A DNA stretch of 64,000 nucleotides from Oleiagrimonas citrea (GTDB lineage: Bacteria; Pseudomonadota; Gammaproteobacteria; Xanthomonadales; Rhodanobacteraceae): contig NZ_JAAZQD010000001.1 in NCBI RefSeq assembly GCF_012395255.1, forward strand, positions 682,001-746,000, read 5' to 3'. How positions within the stretch are numbered: position 1 is the first letter of the stretch; the number at the start of each line of letters is the position of its first letter. This document shows positions 20,005 to 27,872 of the stretch, piece after piece. The translations under genes were made by a program, and so were the position numbers. The notes under the pieces were generated by a model that was not told the DNA's origin, did not search any database, and saw only the letters and a list, made by a program, of their open reading frames with translations.

Positions 20005-20745
20005 ATGGCTCAATCCCGACTGGCCGTCCTCATCGACGCCGACAATGCCCAACCGGCCATCGCCGAAGGTCTGCTGGCCGAAATCGCCAAGTACGGCACC
20101 GCACACGTCAAGCGCATCTACGGCGACTGGACCGGCACCCACCTGAAGGGCTGGAAGGACACGCTGCTGACGCACTCGATCCAGCCGATCCAGCAGTTCG
20201 GCTACACGCGCGGCAAGAACGCTACCGACTCGGCGATGATCATCGACGCCATGGACCTGCTCTACACCGAGCGCTTCGACGGTTTCTGCATCGTCTCCAG
20301 CGACAGCGACTTCACGCGTCTGGCCTCGCGCATCCGCGAATCGGGCCTGACCGTGTATGGGTTCGGCGAACGCAAGACACCGAATCCATTCGTGGCCGCC
20401 TGCGACAAATTCATCTACACCGAAGTGCTGGTGCCGGGGACGGAAGACGACTCGGACGGCCCGGTCAAGCGCATGACAGGGAGCGAGCTGCGCAAGGACA
20501 ACCGGCTGGTCAATCTGGTGCGCAACGCCATCGAGGCCGCCTCCGACGACAGCGGGTGGGCCGGCCTCGGTCCGGTCGGCCAGATCATCAGCAAGCAGTC
20601 GCCCGAATTCGACGCGCGCAACTACGGCTACCCCAAGCTCAGCGAGCTGGTCGCGGGGATCGGCCTGTTCGAGACCGAGACACGGACGGTCGGCAACGGC
20701 AAGGCGCTCTACGTGCGCCGCAAGCCCGCGCGCAAGCGCGGGTAG
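20005..20745 (+). CDS. NYN domain (PIN-like RNase) protein with C-terminal OST-HTH/LOTUS domain
   Basis: A 246-residue soluble protein. The N-terminal NYN domain has the acidic catalytic pattern of the PIN/FLAP nuclease superfamily: Asp11 and Asp13 in LIDADNA, Asp75 in KNATDSAMIIDAMDLL, and Asp100 and Asp102 in IVSSDSDFTRLA. Residues about 163-239 (LRKDNRLVNLVRNAIEAAS through KALYVRRK) resemble the OST-HTH/LOTUS domain, which binds RNA and G-quadruplexes in other proteins. The C terminus is basic. Known LabA/NYN proteins are RNases or RNA-binding regulators; the target here is unknown. It ends one base from the convergent oxidase gene. Confidence 0.87.
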   Translation: MAQSRLAVLIDADNAQPAIAEGLLAEIAKYGTAHVKRIYGDWTGTHLKGWKDTLLTHSIQPIQQFGYTRGKNATDSAMIIDAMDLLYTERFDGFCIVSSDSDFTRLASRIRESGLTVYGFGERKTPNPFVAACDKFIYTEVLVPGTEDDSDGPVKRMTGSELRKDNRLVNLVRNAIEAASDDSGWAGLGPVGQIISKQSPEFDARNYGYPKLSELVAGIGLFETETRTVGNGKALYVRRKPARKRG

Positions 20746-20746
20746 C

Positions 20747-22342
20747 TCAGGCCTTGCGGGGCCGCACCTCGAACGGTCGCATCATCTCGTTGGCCGCGTG
20801 TTCGAGGATGTGGCAGTGCCACACGTAGCGCCCGGCATAGCCGTCGAACGGCACGATGATGCGCGTGACCATGCCACCGTGCGCCTGCGCCACGTCCTTC
20901 CAGCCGAGCTCGTTCGGCGCTGGCGCCTGCGGTGCACCGGTGTAGCGTAGCGTGCCGCGGCTGCGGTAGGCGAAGCTGTCGAAACGGCGGCGTTCCAGGA
21001 TCTGGAAACGCACCATGTGCAGATGGATCGGATGCGAGTCGTCGGTCAGATTGATGAGGTTCCAGATCTCGACGTCGCCCAGCCGCGGCGTCTCGGTCAC
21101 CTTTTCGTGCCAGTACTTGCCGTCGAGCAGCATCTTCATCGGCAGTCCGGACAGATGCTCGTACTCGTTGAGCGTGAGGTTGCGTTCGCGCACGGCCTGC
21201 GATGCGGCGAGACGGGGCACATCGCGCAAGACATCCGGTACGACACTGTCGTCACGACGACCGCTGTCAGCCACGCGGAACTGCACGATGCCGTGCGGAT
21301 CGCCATCGTTGGTCAGACGCACATCCTTGCCCGCCAGCGGCGCGAAATCGACAATCAGATCGGCGCGCTCGGCCGGCGCCAGCACCAGTTGCTCCACATC
21401 CACGGGCGCGTGCAACAGCCCCTGATCGCTACCGATCTGGACCAACGGACGGCCGTCCGACAGACGCAGCCGGAAGAACCGGCCGTTGGCCGCATTGACC
21501 ACGCGAAGACGATAGCGGCGCGGCTCGACCTGCATGTAGGGAAGCAGCTTGCCATTGACCAGCACAGCATTGCCGAACACCTCCGGCACCCATGGCGACT
21601 TCGGGTTTTCCGACACGGGATAATGCAGCTGTCCTTTCGCGGTGATCAGTCGATCGCACAGCACCAGCGGCAGTTCGTGCTCGCCGCGTGGAAGCCGCAG
21701 AGCGTCCTCGTGGGCGTCGCGAACCAGGCACATGCCCATCATGCCGGCATAGTGGTTCAGGCGCGCCACACCCATGGCGTGATCGTGGTACCACAGCGTC
21801 GCGGCTTCCTGGTTCAGCGGATAGCGGTAGGTCTGCGACTGACCCGGCACACGGGTGTCCGTCGGCCAGCCGTCGCTGTCCGGCGGCGTGCGGCCGCCAT
21901 GCACATGCGTCACGGTGCGCACGTCGGGCTGGCCCTTGTTCGAGCCCATCAGGGTGTGGTCGACCGGCAGGAAGTGCTTCGCCGGCAGCGCGTTGACCCA
22001 CTCCACCGTCATGCCCTGCCCGGCACGCACGTCCAGCGTCGGCCCCGGCATGCTGTCGCCGTAGACCCACAGCCGCGCCGGCGGCAGGTCGCGATGCAGC
22101 TTCGCATGCACCTGACGTTGCACGATGCGGTAGTGCGGCACCGCTGCGCCGTCAATGCGCGCGATCCGTTCCGGGTGCGGCACCGGCGGAATCGGCAGCG
22201 GATCGACGAACGCGTGCAACGTACGCGGATCGATCAGCGTCGGAGCGGACGCGGTGGCTGCAACCGCCGCACGAGCCCGCAGCCATGGTGCGGCGCCGGC
22301 CAACAGACCCGCTTGCAGGAAATGACGACGAGTCAGTGGCAT
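20747..22342 (-). CDS. Tat-exported CotA-like multicopper oxidase (laccase / bilirubin oxidase family)
   Basis: A 531-residue oxidase that couples one-electron substrate oxidation to O2 reduction. The start ATG at 22342 has GGAG upstream and yields a twin-arginine signal (MPLTRRHFLQAGLLAGAAPW), so it is exported folded with copper. Copper motifs are His146/148 (THVHGG), His186/188 (LWYHDHAMG), HPIHLHM at 437-443 and WHCHILEHAANEMM at 508-521. The last supplies the type-1 Cys and the axial Met. The sequence HRDLPPARLWVYGDSMPGPT resembles CotA and bacterial bilirubin oxidases rather than CueO. It follows a phosphoesterase gene on the same strand with an 84-base gap. Confidence 0.92.
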   Translation of the reverse strand: MPLTRRHFLQAGLLAGAAPWLRARAAVAATASAPTLIDPRTLHAFVDPLPIPPVPHPERIARIDGAAVPHYRIVQRQVHAKLHRDLPPARLWVYGDSMPGPTLDVRAGQGMTVEWVNALPAKHFLPVDHTLMGSNKGQPDVRTVTHVHGGRTPPDSDGWPTDTRVPGQSQTYRYPLNQEAATLWYHDHAMGVARLNHYAGMMGMCLVRDAHEDALRLPRGEHELPLVLCDRLITAKGQLHYPVSENPKSPWVPEVFGNAVLVNGKLLPYMQVEPRRYRLRVVNAANGRFFRLRLSDGRPLVQIGSDQGLLHAPVDVEQLVLAPAERADLIVDFAPLAGKDVRLTNDGDPHGIVQFRVADSGRRDDSVVPDVLRDVPRLAASQAVRERNLTLNEYEHLSGLPMKMLLDGKYWHEKVTETPRLGDVEIWNLINLTDDSHPIHLHMVRFQILERRRFDSFAYRSRGTLRYTGAPQAPAPNELGWKDVAQAHGGMVTRIIVPFDGYAGRYVWHCHILEHAANEMMRPFEVRPRKA

Positions 22343-22426
22343 CCCGGACTCCGTGCGAATTCGAAACGGTGGCCCGCGCGGCATGCGCAGCGCGGGCCTC
22401 TCTTCATGCGTTCTGTCTGACTCCGG

Positions 22427-24094
22427 TCAGCCGTGCCGATCGTGCATCGGCGGACGGCCCGCATCGGGACCGACCGGCTGGCCCGTCTGCGGATCAAGGA
22501 ACAGACGACGCATGTGCGGATGACGGAAATCGAACAGCCCCATCATCGAACCGGCGCGCGCATCGAACGAACCCTGACCGATACGCTGGCCATGCAGCCA
22601 GTTGTCTTCGATGAAGCGCGTGATCGAGGTCTGGTCGAGTACGGCATGGTCGACATAGTTTTCGCGCGCCCACGGCGAGATCACCAGCAGCGGCAAACGC
22701 GGACCGTGACCGCAACGCCCCATTGCGTGCCGGGTCGACGGATCGACGCCCGGCAGGATGTCGCCGCTGCCGCACACGCCCTGCCCGTCGAGCGCGTCCT
22801 GGTCGCCACGCGAGGCGTTGACGATCGGCGAACGCTGGTGGTCATACCAACCGTCGGAATCGTCGTACGCGATCACCACGGCCGTGTCGCGCCACTCCGG
22901 ACGGGCCTGCAGGAAGTTCAGCACCTTCACCAAGAAGGTCTGCTCGTCCAGCGGATCGGAATAACCGGCATGACCGTCCTGGTACGCCGGCGCCTTCAGG
23001 AACGTCACCGCCGGGAAATTGCCGGCGCGCACTGCGGCGAAGAAGTCATGCGTGTCGTACTGGTGATTCGCTGCATCACCGGCACGGCCGATCATGCGCA
23101 CGGACGTCGGTCGCACGTGCTCCGGATTGGCCGTGGAGGCGTAGTACTGGAACGGCTCGTGGTGCGGAATGTAGTCGACCTGGGTGACGTGGGTGACGTC
23201 CGAGGTGGTCGTGCGCTGGCAGCCGGCGCTGCCGTCGGCGTTGGTGCGGGTCAGGTCGAAGCCGCCCTCGAACCAGCCCCAGCTGACATCGCCCATGCTG
23301 AGCAGGTCGCCGATGTTGCGGCTGCCCATGCGCACCTGGTTGCGGGTCGGCGAGGAACAGACGTCGCCAATCGGATCGGCGTCGGCGATCAGGGTCAGGC
23401 CTCCGTTGCCGTCGTCGGTCTCGTCACCGGTGCCGTTGAGGTGTTCCACGACGCCGTTGGTCTGCCCCGAGACCAGGTTGATCGCGCCGGGCGTCGACGG
23501 GCCGAACGTGGTGCCGTACGCGTTGTCGCTCATCGCAAAGCGCTGGGCGTAGTTCCAAAGGGCTGTGACGGTGTTGCCGTCGAAGTAGCCCATCACCAGT
23601 CCCTTGGTGTTGTCCGGCGCTTCGGTGCCGGGCGGCGGGCCGCTGCGACCGGTGGCGAACGGGAAGCGATCCATCTTGCCGCCGTTGAAGGCGACCTGCT
23701 CGGCCAGGTAGTTGTGATCCTGGTCGGCCGTCGCCGCCTGGCTGCGGTCCAGCCGGTACGGATTGACCGCGCCGTCGCCATTGACCGGGTTGGACGCGTT
23801 CGGGTTGTGATGCAGCAGCGCGTCATCCAGACCATTGATGGTCGGCGTGTCCGGTCGCGCATGGAACGCCGGCTCGCCCGCTGGGTTCTCCGCGTGGGGG
23901 TAGGTGCCGAAATAGTGATCGAAGGACACGTTCTCCTGGAAGATCACCACCAGATGCTTGATCGGCGTGGCGGTGCGCAGGTGGCGCGCGTCGAGACGAT
24001 GCCGGTGCACGGCACCGTGGGACAGGGCGACCGTCAGCGACGACAGCGCCGCCAGTCCGGCCGATACGCATCCCACGAGCAACTTGCTTGCCAT
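22427..24094 (-). CDS. secreted phosphoesterase, phospholipase C / acid phosphatase family (PF04185)
   Basis: A 555-residue exported hydrolase of the alkaline-phosphatase superfamily that cleaves phosphate esters or phospholipid head groups. The start ATG at 24094 follows a very strong ribosome site, AAGGAGG. The N terminus is a Sec signal (MASKLLVGCVSAGLAALSSL). The family hallmark HLVVIFQENVSFDHYFGTYP (residues 47-66) contains metal-binding Glu54 and Asn55; DNAYGTTFGPSTPGAINLVSG and VVIAYDDSDGWYDH are the other active-site blocks. The protein lacks the C-terminal DUF756 repeats of Pseudomonas PlcH/PlcN, so it is closer to acid-phosphatase-like members. It is transcribed toward the oxidase. 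Confidence 0.9.
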   Translation of the reverse strand: MASKLLVGCVSAGLAALSSLTVALSHGAVHRHRLDARHLRTATPIKHLVVIFQENVSFDHYFGTYPHAENPAGEPAFHARPDTPTINGLDDALLHHNPNASNPVNGDGAVNPYRLDRSQAATADQDHNYLAEQVAFNGGKMDRFPFATGRSGPPPGTEAPDNTKGLVMGYFDGNTVTALWNYAQRFAMSDNAYGTTFGPSTPGAINLVSGQTNGVVEHLNGTGDETDDGNGGLTLIADADPIGDVCSSPTRNQVRMGSRNIGDLLSMGDVSWGWFEGGFDLTRTNADGSAGCQRTTTSDVTHVTQVDYIPHHEPFQYYASTANPEHVRPTSVRMIGRAGDAANHQYDTHDFFAAVRAGNFPAVTFLKAPAYQDGHAGYSDPLDEQTFLVKVLNFLQARPEWRDTAVVIAYDDSDGWYDHQRSPIVNASRGDQDALDGQGVCGSGDILPGVDPSTRHAMGRCGHGPRLPLLVISPWARENYVDHAVLDQTSITRFIEDNWLHGQRIGQGSFDARAGSMMGLFDFRHPHMRRLFLDPQTGQPVGPDAGRPPMHDRHG

Positions 24095-24120
24095 GAGAGA
24101 TAAACCTCCTTGGTTGGGAA

Positions 24121-24138
24121 CGGGATCGTGCGATCCCG
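24121..24138 (-). promoter_or_regulatory. inverted repeat in the phosphoesterase leader
   Basis: CGGGATCG and CGATCCCG are separated by two bases, a perfect 8-bp dyad. It lies 27 bases upstream of the phosphoesterase ATG and its ribosome site. It could be an operator or a leader hairpin. A partial further copy (CCGGATCG) lies next to it. Confidence 0.45.
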
Positions 24139-24271
24139 GATCGAGGTTTCCCGGATACCCCCTCATGGAAGCTTCTCCTTTGAACATGACATGCCGATGA
24201 TGTGGACGACGGATCGCCGCCGCGAACGGTAAACTGTGCATCGAATCACAGCCGCGCACGAACCGCCAGCG

Positions 24272-25573
24272 ATGCCGTCCACTCTGCCGCAACTGCTCGA
24301 CGCCGCCTGGTCGCGGACCGGAGACACGCCGCTGTGCGTGGGCTTCAGCGGCGGTCGCGATTCGGTCGCGCTGCTGCACGCCCTGGCGGCCGTTCGACGC
24401 GCCGGACGCGCACTCCGCGCCGTGCATGTGAACCATGCCCTGCACCCGGAGAGCGACCGCTGGGCCGCGTCCTGCGCGCAGCAGTGCGCCCGCCTGGACG
24501 TTCCGCTGGAAACGTTCATTGTACAAGTACAGGCACGCGGCGAGGGCATCGAGGCGGCTGCGCGCGAAGCGCGCTATGCAGCCCTTGCCGAAACGCTGCG
24601 CGAGGGCGAGTGTCTGGTGACGGCGCACCACCGCGAGGATCAGGCTGAGACCGTGCTGCTGAAACTGCTGCGCGGAGCGGGTCCCCACGGTTTGGGCGGC
24701 ATGCGCGAGCAACGCCCACTCGGGCGTGGCCTGCTGTGGCGGCCGCTGCTTTCAACCCCACGCGAACAGCTTCACGCCTATGCCCGCGCCCAGGGACTGA
24801 CCGGCATCAACGACCCTGCGAACGACGACACCCGCTACGCGCGCAGCTATCTGCGCAACGACATCCTGCCGCGCCTGCACGCGCACTGGCCCGAAGCGGG
24901 CCGCGCGCTCGCGCTCGCGGCTGCGCTGCAACGCGAACAGGCCGATTTCCTCGATCACCACGCGACCGAGGCGCTGGCCGAACTGCAACGCACCGAGGAC
25001 GGCACGCTGGACGCCCACGGCTGGGTTGCGCTGCATCCGGCGCTGCGCAACTGCGTGCTGGAAAGCTGGCTGCATACCCGATCCCTGCCCGCGCCGACCG
25101 GCGCGCAGCGGCACGAGCTGGAACGCCAGATCCGCGAAGCCGCGCCCGACCGGGTGCCGCGCGTGGCCTGGCCGGGCGCGGAGGTGCGCGTCTGGCGCGG
25201 CCGCCTGCATGCCCTGCAACCACAGCCTGAAGCGCCCGAAGGCTGGTCCGCCCTGTGGCATGGCGATACGGTCCGCCTGCCCGACGCGAGCACGCTGCAC
25301 TGGCGCGGTTCGCTGGCAGACACACCTTCCGCACCGACGATCCGCGTCTCCGTGAATCGTCGCGGCCTGCGCATCAAGCCCCTGGGCGACCGCCATACCC
25401 GCGCCCTGCGCGACCTGTTCCAGCGCGCGGGCGTACCGCCCTGGGAACGCACGCGCTGCCCGATCCTGCACGACGAGCACGGCACGCTGCTCGCCGTCGC
25501 CGATCTGTGGAGCACGGAAGCCGGCGCCGCCCTGTTCAGGAAACACGGCATGTGGCCGCACTGGCAGCGTTGA
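24272..25573 (+). CDS. tilS: tRNA(Ile)-lysidine synthetase
   Basis: Converts C34 of the CAU-anticodon tRNA(Ile) to lysidine so that it reads AUA. It has 433 residues (E. coli 432). The ATP-binding PP-loop SGGRDS lies at residues 26-31. The N-terminal domain continues with HVNHALHPESDRWA, GIEAAAREARYAAL and TAHHREDQAETVLLKLLRGAG; TilS-specific C-terminal domains follow. ATG 24272 is preferred over the GTG at 24236, because a TAAACT box directly precedes that GTG and looks like a promoter element. accA-tilS adjacency is common in gammaproteobacteria; here four genes separate them. Confidence 0.96.
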   Translation: MPSTLPQLLDAAWSRTGDTPLCVGFSGGRDSVALLHALAAVRRAGRALRAVHVNHALHPESDRWAASCAQQCARLDVPLETFIVQVQARGEGIEAAAREARYAALAETLREGECLVTAHHREDQAETVLLKLLRGAGPHGLGGMREQRPLGRGLLWRPLLSTPREQLHAYARAQGLTGINDPANDDTRYARSYLRNDILPRLHAHWPEAGRALALAAALQREQADFLDHHATEALAELQRTEDGTLDAHGWVALHPALRNCVLESWLHTRSLPAPTGAQRHELERQIREAAPDRVPRVAWPGAEVRVWRGRLHALQPQPEAPEGWSALWHGDTVRLPDASTLHWRGSLADTPSAPTIRVSVNRRGLRIKPLGDRHTRALRDLFQRAGVPPWERTRCPILHDEHGTLLAVADLWSTEAGAALFRKHGMWPHWQR

Positions 25574-25667
25574 AACTGAACATCCGCGCATTCCGGGCGC
25601 GCCGATTCAGCCTGCATACGATGTCGCCCCCGTTTCATGAATCCCGGACTCCCGCTGGAGAACGAGC

Positions 25668-26096
25668 ATGAAGACAACCTCGCGCCTGTTGGCACTGATC
25701 GCCATCCCGGCGCTGCTACTCGGCACCGCGAGCCTGGCCATGGCCGACCCGCCGCCGTGGGCGCCGGCGCACGGCTACCGCGCCAAGCATCACTATGTGT
25801 ACTACCCGAACGGCGAGATCTACTACGCGCCCGAACGCCGCATGTGGTTCTGGCTGTCCGGGGACGACTGGCAGGCCGGTGTCACCCTGCCCTCGGCGCT
25901 GCGCGCCTACGTCCGCGTCGGCGGCGTGAACATCGACCTCGACGCCACGCGTCCATACGAGCGCCACACGTATGTCGTCAACCGCTACGGCGGACACCAG
26001 GTGCGCTGGCACCACCGCGACCGGTACGAACGCCGCCATCGCTACGACCGCGATGACCAGGATCGCGACGATCGCCACGGACACCACCGATATTGA
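25668..26096 (+). CDS. secreted small protein with His/Arg/Asp-rich tail
   Basis: A 142-residue exported protein without a function I can name. Its signal peptide is MKTTSRLLALIAIPALLLGTASLAMA, with GGAG ahead of the ATG. The mature part starts DPPPWAPAHGY. A compact aromatic module (KHHYVYYPNGEIYYAPERRMWFWLSGDDW) resembles small periplasmic proteins seen widely in proteobacteria. The last 40 residues are a charged low-complexity tail (WHHRDRYERRHRYDRDDQDR and onward) rich in His, Asp and Arg, which could bind metals or polyanions. Metal binding is inference. Confidence 0.75.
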   Translation: MKTTSRLLALIAIPALLLGTASLAMADPPPWAPAHGYRAKHHYVYYPNGEIYYAPERRMWFWLSGDDWQAGVTLPSALRAYVRVGGVNIDLDATRPYERHTYVVNRYGGHQVRWHHRDRYERRHRYDRDDQDRDDRHGHHRY

Positions 26097-26186
26097 TCGA
26101 CCGGGACCTGTCCAACCGCGCCGGATCCGCGACGGCGGGGCCGGCGCAATTGATTCGGGGACGGAGCTGCGCTAGCGTTTGCGCCC

Positions 26187-26447
26187 ATGGCAAAGCCCCC
26201 CGCAAGCGAAACCCCGCCCGACCAGATCGAACGCTTCGAGCATTCGCTCAACGAACTCGAACAACTGGTCGGCCGCATGGAAGACGGCGAACTCTCGCTG
26301 GACGAGTCGCTGCAGTCCTTCGAACGCGGCGTCGCGCTCTACCGTGACTGCGAAAGCGCCCTGAAGCAGGCTCAGCTGCGCGTCAGCAAACTGCTCGATC
26401 CCGAAGACCCCGACAGCGCCGAACCTCTTGAACCCGAATCCCCCTGA
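26187..26447 (+). CDS. xseB: exodeoxyribonuclease VII small subunit
   Basis: Small subunit of the single-strand nuclease XseA-XseB involved in mismatch and recombination repair. The 86-residue protein shows the family core FEHSLNELEQLVGRMEDGELSLDESLQSFERGVALYRDCESAL, a helical hairpin that wraps XseA. It overlaps the TTG start of ispA by 20 bases, the standard xseB-ispA pairing. xseA itself is not in the window. Confidence 0.96.
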   Translation: MAKPPASETPPDQIERFEHSLNELEQLVGRMEDGELSLDESLQSFERGVALYRDCESALKQAQLRVSKLLDPEDPDSAEPLEPESP

Positions 26448-27330
26448 ACACGCGGTCGAGCTGCAAACGCTCACCGCGCGCGCCAACCGGGCGCTGGAGC
26501 GACTGTTTCCCGCCCCCGAGACCGACGACGTACTGCAGGACGCCATGCGCTATGCCGTGCTCGGCGGCGGCAAGCGCCTGCGTCCACTGCTGACCTACGC
26601 GGCCGGCCAGGCGGTCGGCGACGATGGTCCGGCGCTGGACGCGCCCGCCTGCGCCGTCGAACTGATCCACGCCTATTCGCTGGTGCACGACGATCTTCCA
26701 GCGATGGACGACGACGATCTGCGCCGCGGCCAGCCCACCTGCCACATCGCCTATGGTGAAGCCATGGCGATCCTCGCGGGCGATGCGCTACAGGCGCTGG
26801 CATTCGAACTGCTGGCGCGCGACACACGGGAAATCGTCAGCGATGCCAAACGCGTGGAGATGCTGCGCGTGCTCGGCTCCGCCTGCGGTGCACAGGGCAT
26901 GGCCGGCGGCCAGGCCGTCGACCTGACGGCGACTGGAAAACGTCTGGACCTAGCCGCGCTGGAACGTATGCATGCGCTGAAGACCGGCGCGCTGATACGC
27001 GCCTCGGTACGCCTCGGTGCACTGGCCGGCGGCTGCGACGATGCGGAGACGCTGCAAGCCCTGGACCGCTATGCGCACGCCGTCGGACTCGCCTTCCAGG
27101 TCCGCGACGACCTGCTGGATGTGGAGGCGGACACCGAGGCGCTGGGCAAGACCGCCGGCAAGGATGCTGCGCAGGAGAAATCCACCTTTCCCGCCCTGCT
27201 CGGCATGCAGGCCTCGCGGGAACGCCTGCGCGAACTGACCGCGCAGGCGGAAGAAGCCATCGCCTTCCTCGGCGAACCCGCCGCCCTGCTGGCGACGCTG
27301 GCGCGCTACGCCGCCGAGCGCGGGAACTGA
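26428..27330 (+). CDS. ispA: (2E,6E)-farnesyl diphosphate synthase
   Basis: Elongates DMAPP with two IPP to FPP, the substrate of UppS and of ubiquinone synthesis. It has 300 residues. The first aspartate-rich motif is in VHDDLPAMDDDDLRRG (Asp88, Asp89, Asp94); the second is DDLLD near residues 226-230 in LAFQVRDDLLDVE. GGGKRLRP near residue 47 binds pyrophosphate. The only start that keeps the conserved N terminus is TTG 26428, inside the end of xseB, so translation is probably coupled. No dxs gene follows, unlike E. coli. Confidence 0.96.
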   Translation: MNPNPPEHAVELQTLTARANRALERLFPAPETDDVLQDAMRYAVLGGGKRLRPLLTYAAGQAVGDDGPALDAPACAVELIHAYSLVHDDLPAMDDDDLRRGQPTCHIAYGEAMAILAGDALQALAFELLARDTREIVSDAKRVEMLRVLGSACGAQGMAGGQAVDLTATGKRLDLAALERMHALKTGALIRASVRLGALAGGCDDAETLQALDRYAHAVGLAFQVRDDLLDVEADTEALGKTAGKDAAQEKSTFPALLGMQASRERLRELTAQAEEAIAFLGEPAALLATLARYAAERGN

Positions 27331-27358
27331 CCGCTCCCGCACCGACAACCGCTCCGTC

Positions 27359-27787
27359 TTACTTGACCAGGCGGAGCGTCCACGGATAGCGGTAGTACAC
27401 GCCCTCGTTGGCCTTGATCGTGGCAATGATCACGAAGACCAGCGCGACGAGCGGGATGATCCAGACCAGCAGGAAGCCGATCAGCACCAGCATCAGCAGG
27501 AAGCTGGCCAGCATGGCCAGCGCCACGGTGATCTGGAAGTTCAGTGCTTCTTTCCCCTGATCGTCGACGAACGGCATGGTGTCCTTCTTGATCAGCCAGA
27601 TCACCAGTGGCCCGATGATGTTGCCGAACGGAATCACCAGCCCGACGAAGGCGGAAAGGTGCGCGAACATCGCCCATTGACGCTGTTCGGAACTGACCGC
27701 TGCCGTATTGTCGCCGGAAGCGGGTTCGGCCGCAGGCGGCGGAGCCGGAGGCGGCGTCGGGGGCATCTGATCGGATGGGGTGTTCAT
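27359..27787 (-). CDS. DUF4870 (Tic20-like) membrane protein
   Basis: A 142-residue inner-membrane protein. A Pro/Ala-rich cytoplasmic N terminus (QMPPTPPPAPPPAAEPASG) is followed by the DUF4870 core: QRQWAMFAHLSAFVGLVIPFG, then KKDTMPFVDDQGKEALNFQ and two long hydrophobic helices ending in NEGVYYRYPWTLRLVK. There are about three membrane segments. Family function is unknown. It is convergent with ispA across 28 bases. GAGGAG lies upstream of the ATG. Confidence 0.88.
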   Translation of the reverse strand: MNTPSDQMPPTPPPAPPPAAEPASGDNTAAVSSEQRQWAMFAHLSAFVGLVIPFGNIIGPLVIWLIKKDTMPFVDDQGKEALNFQITVALAMLASFLLMLVLIGFLLVWIIPLVALVFVIIATIKANEGVYYRYPWTLRLVK

Positions 27788-27872
27788 GGCAGTCCTCTCC
27801 TCCTGAAGGGCATGCGCTCACTCTCCCCAGCGCTCGACCGGGTGTCAAGAGATGAAAGTCACACCGGTTGCG

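Noticed and set aside
23170-23210. Short repeated GACGTGGGTGACGT-type string
   Set aside because: It lies within the phosphoesterase coding sequence and encodes Asp-Val-Thr-His-Val-Thr; ordinary codon repetition.
24095-24712. N-terminal extension of the phosphoesterase that would overlap tilS
   Set aside because: The frame stays open but has no signal peptide at its start. A textbook ribosome site and Sec signal begin at 24094.
27359-27787. dxs expected after ispA
   Set aside because: The next gene is a DUF4870 membrane protein on the other strand; dxs must lie elsewhere.
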